8,178 nt of DNA from Bacteroidia bacterium (GCA_030433225.1 JAUIMD010000066.1:1-8178), one strand, 5' to 3'; counted from the first letter of the stretch, positions 1 through 6,839 are shown. Numbers and translations are program-made. Notes: generated from the sequence alone by a model not told the origin.

Positions 1-215
1 TCGGGATGGCTGTGTCCCAAAATCATTGGACCCCATGAACCCACATAATCGATGTATTTGTTGCCATCAATATCAAACACATGGCTTCCTTGCGCACGAT
101 CGATAAATATGGGCGAACTTTTTACGCTTTTAAATGCACGGGCAGGAGAATTTACTCCTCCGGCAATGCGTTTTTGTGCGGCCTCAAAAGCCGCTATGCT
201 GTTGTCTTTTTTCAT
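1..215 (-). CDS. hemL: Glutamate-1-semialdehyde 2,1-aminomutase, N-terminal part (cut by window edge)
   Basis: HemL is the PLP-dependent enzyme that moves the amino group of glutamate-1-semialdehyde to give 5-aminolevulinate, the second step of the C5 pathway in the cytoplasm. Reading the minus strand from the ATG at 213-215 gives 71 codons without a stop up to the window edge. The protein begins MKKDNSIAAFEAAQKRIAGG and continues with VNSPARAFKSV, then DIDGNKYIDYVGSWGPMILG and HSHP. The GGVNSPxRAFKSV and DGNxYIDYVGSWGPMILGHxHP blocks are hallmarks of the HemL N-terminus. They distinguish it from other class-III aminotransferases. The PLP lysine lies in the missing C-terminal part. The start follows the hemB stop codon after a single base, so translation is probably coupled to hemB. 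Only about one sixth of the usual roughly 430 residues is present. The identity is confident; intactness cannot be judged. Confidence 0.93.
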   Translation of the reverse strand, partial: MKKDNSIAAFEAAQKRIAGGVNSPARAFKSVKSSPIFIDRAQGSHVFDIDGNKYIDYVGSWGPMILGHSHP

Positions 216-216
216 C

Positions 217-1185
217 TTATAACTCTTTTATGATGTCCTGCGTATGGTAGGATAGTATAATGTCTGACCCGGCTCTTTTGATGGAGGTCAAAATTTCTTT
301 GGTCAGTTGTTGTTCGTTGATCCAGCCTTTTTCCGCGGCAGCTTTTACCATCGAAAACTCTCCGCTAACGTTGTAGGCAGCCACCGGAACATCAAAATTG
401 TTTTTTACTTCCCGAATCACATCCAAATAACTTAGGGCGGGTTTTACCATTATGATGTCGGCTCCTTCCAGCACATCCAGTTCTGCTTCGCGCATGGCCT
501 CTATGCGGTTTGCAGGATCCATTTGGTAGGTTCGCCTGTCACCAAATTGCGGTGCACTTTCCGCTGCATCACGAAACGGGCCATAAAAAGCTGATGCATA
601 TTTTACCGAGTAGGCCATGATGGGTAAGTTTTTAAATCCTCGTTCATCCAATGCCTCACGCATGGCACCTACCCTACCGTCCATCATATCGCTTGGGGCC
701 ACCATGTCCACCCCGGCTTCGGCCAAAGAAACGGCTTGGTTGGATAAAGTAACGAGCGTAGCATCATTGTCTACGTCGCCATCCAACAATGTTCCACAAT
801 GGCCATGGGTGGTGTATTCGCAATTGCACACGTCGGCAATCAGGTATAAATCGGGGACTGCTTTTTTCAGGGAACGGATGGCTTGCTGTACAATGCCATT
901 GTGTTGGCAAGCCACCTCGCCGGTTGCGTCTTTTTCTTCCGGAATTCCGAAAAGGAGCACAGATTTTACCCCACTATCGTACAATTCCTGGCAACGTTGC
1001 GTTAAGGTATCCACTGAAAATTGAAAATTACCGGGCATGGATACAATTTCGTTGCGCACCTTTTTACCGGGGCGTACAAAAAGCGGCATCACCAGGTCGT
1101 CGCGGGTGAGTTTTGTTTCGCGCACTAAATCCCTGAGAACAGGGGTGCTTCGTAATCTACGTAATCGGGTTTGTGGAAATGCCAT
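217..1185 (-). CDS. hemB: Delta-aminolevulinic acid dehydratase (porphobilinogen synthase)
   Basis: HemB condenses two 5-aminolevulinate molecules into porphobilinogen in the cytoplasm. The 322 residues match the usual family length. Visible landmarks are an N-terminal arm with RLRRLR, the LVMPLFVRPG block, and the zinc-site segment DVCNCEYTTHGHCG with Cys120, Cys122 and Cys130. The two active-site lysines are Lys195 in SVKYASAFYGPFR and Lys248 in MVKPA, the latter forming the Schiff base. The APSDMMDGRVGAMR block (about 163-176) is also typical. The three cysteines mark the zinc-dependent class rather than the magnesium-only class, which has Asp/Ala there. The gene starts 5 bases after the hemD stop and its stop is 1 base before the hemL start, so it is an internal operon gene. 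The ATG at 1183-1185 has no clear Shine-Dalgarno site, which is normal for Bacteroidota. Nothing suggests damage. Confidence 0.97.
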   Translation of the reverse strand: MAFPQTRLRRLRSTPVLRDLVRETKLTRDDLVMPLFVRPGKKVRNEIVSMPGNFQFSVDTLTQRCQELYDSGVKSVLLFGIPEEKDATGEVACQHNGIVQQAIRSLKKAVPDLYLIADVCNCEYTTHGHCGTLLDGDVDNDATLVTLSNQAVSLAEAGVDMVAPSDMMDGRVGAMREALDERGFKNLPIMAYSVKYASAFYGPFRDAAESAPQFGDRRTYQMDPANRIEAMREAELDVLEGADIIMVKPALSYLDVIREVKNNFDVPVAAYNVSGEFSMVKAAAEKGWINEQQLTKEILTSIKRAGSDIILSYHTQDIIKEL

Positions 1186-1190
1186 ATTTC

Positions 1191-1979
1191 TTAGGATTGT
1201 AAATTCGAATAATGTGCAGTTGCGGCCTCTAATAACGCTTCGTCACCCGGATGCTGCGCCACTACCAGGGGTTGCAAACCAAACTGATGACAGGCCTTTT
1301 CGGTGGTGGGGCCAATGCACGCCACCTTCAGGTTAGAGAGCTTGAAGCAGTTTCCAAGCAGTTGTTGTAAGTTTTGAATAGCCGACGGACTGTACAGAAA
1401 AATAAGGTCGTAATTGCCTGCTTTGACCTGATCCAACACCGAAGGTTTTACCCCCTCAACGGGTTGGTTTTGATATACATTGATGCGGGTAACTCTTGCA
1501 ATTTTCTGCAATTGTTGGGTACGGATATCCGGAGCAAGATTTCCGGTAGGCCAAAGCAAGCGGGGATTATCGTTAGCAAAAACGTTTTTCAGTTCCTCCA
1601 CAAAAGCTTCGCCGGAGCACGCTTGCCCTGTAAAAGTGGCTTTTACGCCCTGCTTTAGCAACTCCTTATCGGTTTTAGCGCCAATAACTGCAATGTTTGG
1701 AACATTCCATGAAATGCCAGTTTTCTTCAGGTGCTGAAAGAAAAAGTGCACCCCGTTGGCACTGGTAAATACCAACCAATCAAAGGCTGACAGTTGTTGC
1801 AACGCCTCAGCCTCGGCCTTTTTAAGGGGTAACGCGCTTACTTCAATCAGCGGAAAATCCACCAAAGTTGCACCTGCCTGCTGACACAATTGTTGCATGC
1901 CTTTGGCCTTACCTGCAGGGCGTGTTGAAATAAAGGTTTTGCCGGTTAGCATGGAGTTCTCTTTTTGAATGGTGGCCAT
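1191..1979 (-). CDS. hemD: Uroporphyrinogen-III synthase
   Basis: HemD inverts ring D of hydroxymethylbilane and closes it to uroporphyrinogen III, the precursor of heme, siroheme and corrinoids. The family is poorly conserved, but the expected landmarks are present. They are an N-terminal GKTFISTRP strand, FDWLVFTSANGVHFFF, an IAVIGAKTDKEL segment, LLWPTGNLAPDI, a central VYQNQP hinge, YDLIFLYSPSAIQNL and VACIGPTTEKACHQFG near the end. This fits two pseudo-symmetric Rossmann-like lobes. Position between hemC and hemB supports the call. The frame is open up to an ATG at 2049-2051, but that start would overlap hemC by 65 bases and add residues unlike the family. I prefer the ATG at 1977-1979, 7 bases after the hemC stop (262 residues). 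The ATG at 1950-1952 (MLTGKTFISTRP, 253 residues) is a close alternative with a weak AAAGAG upstream. The product is confident; the start is not. Confidence 0.9.
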   Translation of the reverse strand: MATIQKENSMLTGKTFISTRPAGKAKGMQQLCQQAGATLVDFPLIEVSALPLKKAEAEALQQLSAFDWLVFTSANGVHFFFQHLKKTGISWNVPNIAVIGAKTDKELLKQGVKATFTGQACSGEAFVEELKNVFANDNPRLLWPTGNLAPDIRTQQLQKIARVTRINVYQNQPVEGVKPSVLDQVKAGNYDLIFLYSPSAIQNLQQLLGNCFKLSNLKVACIGPTTEKACHQFGLQPLVVAQHPGDEALLEAATAHYSNLQS

Positions 1980-1986
1980 GCGCAGA

Positions 1987-2922
1987 TTAATCAGGGTTTC
2001 GGATTTCGTCCAATATTTTTGCCCCACCCAACTGAATGAGTTTATCAGCAAGGTTCTTACCCAACTCGGCAGCCTTGCTCAGTTCCCCGCTCATCTCCTC
2101 GCAAAGGTAGGTGGAACCATCAATGGAGGCCACAAAACCTTTTAAGCGGATGTTTTCTCCATCCACAAAAGAAACGCAGCCCACCGGCACCTGGCAACCT
2201 CCTTCCAGCTTGCGCATAAAGGCACGCTCAGCACTTACCGATTTCCAGGTATTCTCGTGAGATATCTTTTGTAAAATATGGTCGGTTTCCACATCATCTT
2301 CGCGCGATTCGATGCCAATGGCTCCCTGGCTAACGGCAGGAATAAAGGTATCTACCGGCAAAATTTCAGTGATGTAATGTTCTAAACCTAATCGCTTTAA
2401 CCCCGCCGAAGCCATAATCATGGCATCGCAGTAGCCGTCTTCCATTTTTTGCAAACGGCTGTTCACATTGCCCCGAATATCTACGACTTGCAGGTTTTTA
2501 TTGAAATGCAACAGGTTAGCGATTCTTCGTAAACTGGAGGTTGCGATTTTATGATTTGCCGTAAGTTCATTTAAAGGGATGTGATTTTTGCTCACCAGCG
2601 CATCGGCAATATCGCCCCGCTCTACCACGGCCCCTAGTTTAAGGCCTTGGGGCAGTTGGGTAGGCATATCTTTTAAACTGTGTACAGCTATGTCTACCTC
2701 GTTGTTTAACAGGGCCACTTCCAGTTCTTTGGTGAACAACCCTTTGTCACCGATTTTCGACAATGCGGTATCCAGAATTTTATCGCCTTTCGTTTTAATA
2801 ACGACGAGTTCTACCGATAAATCGGGAAAATTTTGCTCAAGAATTTCTTTAACGTGGTTGGCCTGGTATAAGGCTAACTGACTGCCACGGGTACCTATTT
2901 TGAAGGGAGTTGGTTCGCTCAT
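1987..2922 (-). CDS. hemC: Porphobilinogen deaminase (hydroxymethylbilane synthase)
   Basis: HemC polymerises four porphobilinogen units on a covalently bound dipyrromethane cofactor and releases linear hydroxymethylbilane. The 311 residues are the usual length. Domain 1 shows KIGTRGSQLALYQAN (8-22), VVIKTKGDKI, GDKGLFTKELEVALL and the active-site block DIAVHSLKDMPTQLP with the catalytic aspartate at Asp85. Domain 2 shows the SSLRR arginines (about 129-133) and DIRGNVNSRLQK. Domain 3 carries the cofactor cysteine Cys243 in the GGCQVPVG loop. All key residues are present, so the enzyme should be active. The start ATG shares bases with the hemA stop in an ATGA overlap, a strong sign of translational coupling, and hemD follows at once. 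The substrate is supplied by HemB from the same operon and the product is taken by HemD. Confidence 0.97.
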   Translation of the reverse strand: MSEPTPFKIGTRGSQLALYQANHVKEILEQNFPDLSVELVVIKTKGDKILDTALSKIGDKGLFTKELEVALLNNEVDIAVHSLKDMPTQLPQGLKLGAVVERGDIADALVSKNHIPLNELTANHKIATSSLRRIANLLHFNKNLQVVDIRGNVNSRLQKMEDGYCDAMIMASAGLKRLGLEHYITEILPVDTFIPAVSQGAIGIESREDDVETDHILQKISHENTWKSVSAERAFMRKLEGGCQVPVGCVSFVDGENIRLKGFVASIDGSTYLCEEMSGELSKAAELGKNLADKLIQLGGAKILDEIRNPD

Positions 2923-4181
2923 TGTGCTTCGTCAAATTCAAAAAGTTGCTGAATTTTTTTCAGTGTTTTGGTATCCTTATCGTGAATTTGAATGTCCTTC
3001 AGGCTTTTAATAAAGGTACGAATGAACTTTTGTGTCAGGCGACCGGAATACTCATCAATCTTTTGAAAATCCTCGGTGGAATAGCATCCCTTAGAGGATT
3101 CCAGTTCCTTTTCGTTGATTTTTTTGATGTTGTAAGTGACAGTTTTAATGATGGGCCGCAGTACCCTGATGTCCAGCCATTCAAAATATTCTTCCGTCAT
3201 GGCATCAATAATGGCTTCGGCATTGCTAATGCTTTCTAAGCGGCTTTCGCGGTTATCTTCCACCACGGTTTGCAGGTCATCCACACAAATTACCTTGTTC
3301 CCGTTTAACTCACTGATTTTATCATCAATGTTGCGCGGTATGCTCAAATCCACAAAGGTTTGTGATTTGTGATTTTTCAAGGTCATGTAATCCGCCACGT
3401 CGCTTTGTGTAATCAGCAATCGGCCGGAATTTGTAGCCGATACAACCACATCGCATTTGGGTAGGTATTGCTTAAAATCTTCGAACGGTACTGCCAGTCC
3501 ATCATTTTCATCTGCCAGCTTTTCGGCCCGTGCCAGGGTACGGTTGGCAAACAGAAAATCAGTTACTCCTTTTTTCTTGAAGTGTTGCAGCGATGTTTTG
3601 GTAGTTTCACCGGCACCTATCAGCATTACTTTTTTGTCCTTCAGGTTTTCCACCTGTTGGTTGCACAGGTTTACCGCTAAAAAGCTTACCGATGTTGCAC
3701 CCCGTTGGATTCCGGTTTCTGTCCGCACTTTTTTACCCGTTTCAAAAGCTTTCTGGAAAAGGCGCATCAAAACGGCGTCGGTCAGGGCCAGCTTCGTACA
3801 AAGCAGATAAGCCTCTTTTACCTGGCGAACGATCTGGTCTTCTCCAACCACCAACGAATCTGCACCGGAGGTTACCCGAAACAGGTGTTTTACTGCTTCC
3901 TGTTCTTTATGAATGTAAAACGCCGAAGAGAAATCACCGGAAATGTTTTTGTATTCATGAAAAACGGTAACCAGGTCTTTTACAGACTTGTTGCAACACG
4001 ACTTGGGGATGTAGAAATACACCTCTGTACGGTTACAGGTAGAAAGTACCACCAGTTCGGTAATTTCTGTGCGTTGTAAAACAAGGTCGGAGAACGCCTT
4101 AATGTCATCGGATGACAGGGAAAAGTTTTCCCTCACATCAACGTGAGCCGTTTTATGATTAATTCCTAATACTGCGATCAT
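2919..4181 (-). CDS. hemA: Glutamyl-tRNA reductase
   Basis: HemA reduces glutamyl-tRNA(Glu) with NADPH to glutamate-1-semialdehyde, the committed and usually regulated first step of the C5 pathway. The 420 residues show all three parts. The catalytic domain has GINHKTA (6-12), STCNRTEVYFY with the nucleophile Cys49, His99 in VKHLFRV, and SGADSLVVGEDQIVRQVKEAY. The NADPH-binding domain has VMLIGAGETTKTS (about 185-197), FANRTLARAEKLA and DVVVSATNSG. A helical C-terminal dimerisation region runs from about 300 to 420. A linking segment RTETGIQRGATSVSF is typical. By hand alignment to enterobacterial HemA, the heme-liganding Cys170 position is Val170 here, with a cysteine three residues later. 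The gene leads the hem operon, and a palindromic region lies about 65-90 bases before its ATG. No Shine-Dalgarno site is visible. Its stop overlaps the hemC start. Confidence 0.97.
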   Translation of the reverse strand: MIAVLGINHKTAHVDVRENFSLSSDDIKAFSDLVLQRTEITELVVLSTCNRTEVYFYIPKSCCNKSVKDLVTVFHEYKNISGDFSSAFYIHKEQEAVKHLFRVTSGADSLVVGEDQIVRQVKEAYLLCTKLALTDAVLMRLFQKAFETGKKVRTETGIQRGATSVSFLAVNLCNQQVENLKDKKVMLIGAGETTKTSLQHFKKKGVTDFLFANRTLARAEKLADENDGLAVPFEDFKQYLPKCDVVVSATNSGRLLITQSDVADYMTLKNHKSQTFVDLSIPRNIDDKISELNGNKVICVDDLQTVVEDNRESRLESISNAEAIIDAMTEEYFEWLDIRVLRPIIKTVTYNIKKINEKELESSKGCYSTEDFQKIDEYSGRLTQKFIRTFIKSLKDIQIHDKDTKTLKKIQQLFEFDEAQ

Positions 4182-4242
4182 AGCTAAATAATGAAGTGAA
4201 TGAATGTGGAATTCAATACCTGAAATGCGCGATTTACCAACA

Positions 4243-4273
4243 CAAAATCAGGTTACCTGATATGTGCTGCACA
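4243..4273 (-). promoter_or_regulatory. Candidate promoter of the hemA operon
   Basis: On the minus strand TGTG (4273-4270), a 19-base spacer and TGATTTTG (4250-4243) fit the Bacteroidota primary sigma pattern TTTG-N19-TANNTTTG with one mismatch in each box. Transcription would begin near 4236, leaving a leader of about 55 bases before hemA. Both boxes lie largely inside the two palindromes described separately. The call rests on pattern and position only. Confidence 0.3.
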
Positions 4274-4274
4274 T
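4247..4274. promoter_or_regulatory. Two abutting perfect palindromes upstream of hemA, candidate operator
   Basis: The plus strand reads ATCAGGTTACCTGAT (4247-4261), a 15-base palindrome with 7-base arms around a central T. It is followed with no gap by ATGTGCTGCACAT (4262-4274), a 13-base palindrome with 6-base arms around a central T. They lie between the small orphan gene and hemA and overlap the promoter candidate. Dimeric regulators bind sites of this form, so a repressor or activator site is a reasonable inference. An alternative is that the first palindrome, read on the minus strand as a hairpin followed by TTTGTGTT, is a weak terminator of the orphan gene. TACCTGA of the first palindrome recurs at 4217-4223. 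Confidence 0.45.
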
Positions 4275-4283
4275 TTCAATTAC

Positions 4284-4625
4284 TTAGCACGAAGGAGGAG
4301 GGCGCGAAAACACCTTGCTACCGGGGTATCGATGGTATAAGGGTTCTTCGTAAAGGTGAAATATTTTTTTATCGGCTATGCCGGATTTAAACCATTTTAT
4401 CTGTTGATTTTCGTTCAACACTCCGCATTGGTGTACATCGTAAAACCCAATGTGTGAATGGATTTGCAGGGATTCAACCGTTTGCCCAATGTGTACCTCA
4501 TGGGCGTCAAATTCCAAATCATCTTCCACTCCGGCATCAAATGCACATACCCCAAAATAGATCATGTAAGCAGCTGCTATGATCAGGTGAGGCAAGTGAG
4601 AAGCAAATAATCCGAATTGAAACAT
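4284..4625 (-). CDS. Small orphan protein with hydrophobic N-terminus and His/Cys residues
   Basis: I do not recognise this 113-residue protein. Residues about 4-29 are hydrophobic (LPHLIIAAAYMIYFGVCAF), which could be a membrane anchor or an unusual signal sequence lacking basic N-terminal residues. The rest is polar, with an acidic stretch (AGVEDDLEFD, 31-40), nine histidines over the whole protein, cysteines at 27, 67 and 113, and an odd end FSRPPPSC. The His and Cys residues might bind metal or heme, but no standard motif such as CXXCH is present. It lies between ddl and hemA on the same strand, with gaps of 109 and 102 bases, so it may be its own transcription unit. A promoter candidate sits about 20-50 bases upstream of the ATG. 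A shorter reading frame on the opposite strand overlaps its end. I favour this one for its strand, its length and the promoter match, but it could be non-coding. Confidence 0.55.
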   Translation of the reverse strand: MFQFGLFASHLPHLIIAAAYMIYFGVCAFDAGVEDDLEFDAHEVHIGQTVESLQIHSHIGFYDVHQCGVLNENQQIKWFKSGIADKKIFHLYEEPLYHRYPGSKVFSRPPPSC

Positions 4626-4645
4626 TTTGTCGAATATTACGATTA

Positions 4646-4676
4646 CAAAGAAAATGAAATCTCACACAATATAAAA
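4646..4676 (-). promoter_or_regulatory. Candidate promoter of the small orphan gene
   Basis: On the minus strand TTTT (4676-4673), a 19-base spacer and TTTCTTTG (4653-4646) resemble the Bacteroidota pattern TTTG-N19-TANNTTTG with one mismatch in each box. Transcription would start near 4640, about 15 bases before the ATG. The remaining A/T-rich sequence between this site and the ddl stop at 4735 shows no clear terminator. Confidence 0.3.
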
Positions 4677-4734
4677 ACGCGTGCAGAAATTTTTAATTAA
4701 TCTTAATACGGTGATTTTCAGCGCATTTTATGTT

Positions 4735-5727
4735 TTACAACACATTTTTCTTTCGGGCTATGGCATCTTCTATTACCTCTGTAAACACATCCTGTATGGG
4801 TAAGTTCATCGCCTTTATTTGCTGGGGTATAAAACTGGTAACCGTCATGCCGGGTGTAGTGTTTACTTCGAGCAGGTATATGCTGTATTCTTTCAGGATA
4901 TAATCCACGCGAATTATTCCATGGCATTCCAGCAGGTCATAGATGGCCGAGGTTAAGGTTTGAATGCGCCGTGTAAGTGCATCCGAAATGCGTGCGGGAG
5001 TAATTTCGTCGGCCATGCCGGCGGTATATTTTGCTTCAAAATCAAAAAAGTCGTTTTTGGGTACTACCTCAGTTATCGGAAATACTACGCTTCTTTCCGT
5101 TGTTTTATACATGCCGTTGGTCACTTCGGTGCCTTCAATAAACGCCTCCACCACGGCCATGTTGCTTTCGCTCAGGGCCTTTTCCAGGGCTGCCTCAAAG
5201 TCTTCCTTTCGGCTCACTTTGCTAACGCCAAAGCTGCTGCCTCCGGCATTGGGTTTCACAAATACAGGTAAACCGGTAATGCCCAGCACTTCGTCTGCCG
5301 AGGGGGTTTGTCCCTTTTTAATGAGTACTGATTCGGCCACTTTTACCCCAAACCCCTTCAGGTATTGGTTACACCTGAATTTATCGAAGGTAAGTGCCGA
5401 CGGCAGTACATCGCATGTAGTGTGCGGGATGCCCAGCATTTCGAAGTAGCCTTGCAAATAACCGTTTTCTCCGGGCGTGCCATGTATGGTTATGTAGGCA
5501 CAATCGAAGTGACGTTTTTTACCGTTTTCGGTATACGAAAAATCATTTTTATCCACAGAAATTTCTTCTCCCTCCTGTTGAAGCACCCACTTTGCACCGG
5601 TTATCAGTACAATTTTATGCGTATATTTTTCAGCATCCAAAAAGCTTTTTATGCCCTGCGCACTCTTCAGCGATACAACAATTTCGGAGGAATCTCCGCC
5701 TGCCACAATGGCGATGTGTTTTTTCAT
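4735..5727 (-). CDS. ddl: D-alanine--D-alanine ligase
   Basis: Ddl joins two D-alanines with ATP to make the dipeptide at the end of the peptidoglycan stem peptide. The 330 residues form an ATP-grasp enzyme. The N-terminal domain has Glu15 in GGDSSEIVVSL and the HGTPGENGYLQG block (82-93) with His82. The central part has VFVKPNAGGSSFGVSKV, with Ser164 aligning to E. coli DdlB Ser150, and EAFIEGTEVTNGMY. The omega-loop EAKY ends in Tyr234, which aligns with DdlB Tyr216. That tyrosine is the mark of D-Ala-D-Ala rather than D-Ala-D-lactate ligases. The C-terminal domain has RVDYIL and LLEVNTTPGMT, with Asn289 as metal ligand. One small departure is Asn88, where E. coli DdlB has aspartate in GEDG. 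The ATG is 41 bases after the rluD stop, with only a weak ribosome site. The neighbours suggest an envelope-growth cluster. Confidence 0.96.
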   Translation of the reverse strand: MKKHIAIVAGGDSSEIVVSLKSAQGIKSFLDAEKYTHKIVLITGAKWVLQQEGEEISVDKNDFSYTENGKKRHFDCAYITIHGTPGENGYLQGYFEMLGIPHTTCDVLPSALTFDKFRCNQYLKGFGVKVAESVLIKKGQTPSADEVLGITGLPVFVKPNAGGSSFGVSKVSRKEDFEAALEKALSESNMAVVEAFIEGTEVTNGMYKTTERSVVFPITEVVPKNDFFDFEAKYTAGMADEITPARISDALTRRIQTLTSAIYDLLECHGIIRVDYILKEYSIYLLEVNTTPGMTVTSFIPQQIKAMNLPIQDVFTEVIEDAIARKKNVL

Positions 5728-5768
5728 GTTTTTTGCGTTTGTTGGAAGGAGGTACCTACGTTCCTGTT

Positions 5769-6815
5769 TTAAATGTCGCGGTTTTCAATGTAATTTCTCC
5801 ACTTGTCCAGCAGCTGGGTCATGTCTTCCGGCAACTCCGAATCAAACTGCATGTACTCGTTGGTTACCGGATGAACGAAGCCAAGCGAACGGGCATGCAG
5901 TGCCTGACGCGGACAGATTTTAAAGCAATTTTCTACGTACTGCTTGTATTTGGTAAACGTGGTTCCTTTCAAAATCTGATCTCCTCCATACTGCGCATCA
6001 TTAAACAAGGGGTGCTTAATGTATTTCATATGGGCCCGTATCTGGTGTGTGCGGCCGGTTTCCAAACGACATTCCACCAGGGTTACATAGCCCAAACGCT
6101 CCACCACTTTGTAATGAGTGACGGCATCTTTACCAAATTCCCCTTCCGGAAAAACAGACATGACCTTGCGGTCTTTTAAACTGCGCCCAATGTGGGCATC
6201 AATGGTGCCTTCTTCCTCTTCAAAAGTACCCCACACCAACGCAAGGTAACGGCGGTACGAAGTTTTGTGGAAAAACTGGCTGGCGAGGTGGTATTTGGCC
6301 ACATCGTTTTTGGCAATTACCAGCAAGCCGGAGGTGTCCTTATCAATTCGGTGTACCAGTCCGGGGCGCGAATCGTCGCCATTGAACATGGGCAGATTTT
6401 TATAGTGATAGACCAGGGCATTTACCAGGGTTCCTTCAAAATTGCCATAACCGGGGTGTACTACCATCCCGGCGGGTTTATCAATAACCAGCAGGTGATC
6501 GTCTTCGTACACGATATCCAAAGGAATGTCCTGCGCAATCAGATCAACCGAACGCCTTGGGTATTCCATAACCACGGTTACGGTTTGCCCCGCTTTAACT
6601 TTTTGATTGCTTTTAGCCGATTTTTCATCCACCAAAATATTACCTGCCTGCGCCGCGGCCTGAATTTTAGAGCGGGATGCGTTCATAATGCGGTTTACCA
6701 GAAACTTGTCTACCCGTAAGGGTTGCTGGCCCGGATCGGCTACAAAGCGGTAATGTTCATACAATTCCGGTTGTTCGTCCTGCTCTTCTTCCGGTTCCTC
6801 GTTGTACTCCATCAT
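5769..6815 (-). CDS. rluD: RluD-type 23S rRNA pseudouridine synthase
   Basis: Members of this RluA/RluD family isomerise uridines in rRNA; E. coli RluD acts on 1911, 1915 and 1917 in helix 69 of 23S rRNA. The 348 residues begin with an acidic tail (2-20, EPEEEQDEQPE). An S4 RNA-binding domain follows (about 33-85, LRVDKFLVNRI and SRSKIQAAAQAGNILVD). The catalytic domain shows DDHLLVIDKPAGMVVHPG, the signature GLVHRIDKDTSGLLVIAKN with catalytic Asp158, ETGRTHQIRAHM, and RQALHARSLGFVHP near the end. The S4 domain and length favour RluD over the shorter RluA; RluC remains possible because substrate choice cannot be read from sequence. It starts 24 bases after the PASTA gene stop without a Shine-Dalgarno site. 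Two ATG codons lie side by side at 6810-6815, and the first is used here. Confidence 0.94.
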   Translation of the reverse strand: MMEYNEEPEEEQDEQPELYEHYRFVADPGQQPLRVDKFLVNRIMNASRSKIQAAAQAGNILVDEKSAKSNQKVKAGQTVTVVMEYPRRSVDLIAQDIPLDIVYEDDHLLVIDKPAGMVVHPGYGNFEGTLVNALVYHYKNLPMFNGDDSRPGLVHRIDKDTSGLLVIAKNDVAKYHLASQFFHKTSYRRYLALVWGTFEEEEGTIDAHIGRSLKDRKVMSVFPEGEFGKDAVTHYKVVERLGYVTLVECRLETGRTHQIRAHMKYIKHPLFNDAQYGGDQILKGTTFTKYKQYVENCFKICPRQALHARSLGFVHPVTNEYMQFDSELPEDMTQLLDKWRNYIENRDI

Positions 6816-6839
6816 GTAAATTGGGGGTGTTTGGGTAGA

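Noticed and set aside
4196..4390. 64-residue reading frame on the plus strand between hemA and the orphan gene
   Set aside because: It covers the palindromes and overlaps the end of the minus-strand orphan gene. It has low-complexity content with no domain and no promoter candidate.
4691..4706. A/T-rich TTAATTAATCTTAAT after ddl as a terminator or operator
   Set aside because: The symmetry comes from A/T content alone. There is no G/C stem and no T-run, so nothing supports a specific function.
4964..5449. 161-residue reading frame on the plus strand inside ddl
   Set aside because: It is entirely antisense to the ATP-grasp domain of Ddl. Its serine-rich composition is typical of a shadow frame.
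5748..5758. AGGAGGTACCT before ddl, resembling a strong Shine-Dalgarno sequence
   Set aside because: The AGGAGG is on the plus strand, where no gene follows. On the minus strand it reads AGGTACCTCCT, too far from the ddl ATG to serve it.
5592..6179. 195-residue reading frame on the plus strand across the ddl and rluD region
   Set aside because: It lies opposite two strongly supported conserved genes and shows no recognisable domain. It is a shadow frame.
6192..6719. 175-residue reading frame on the plus strand opposite rluD
   Set aside because: It is fully antisense to the S4 and catalytic domains of rluD and has no family features.
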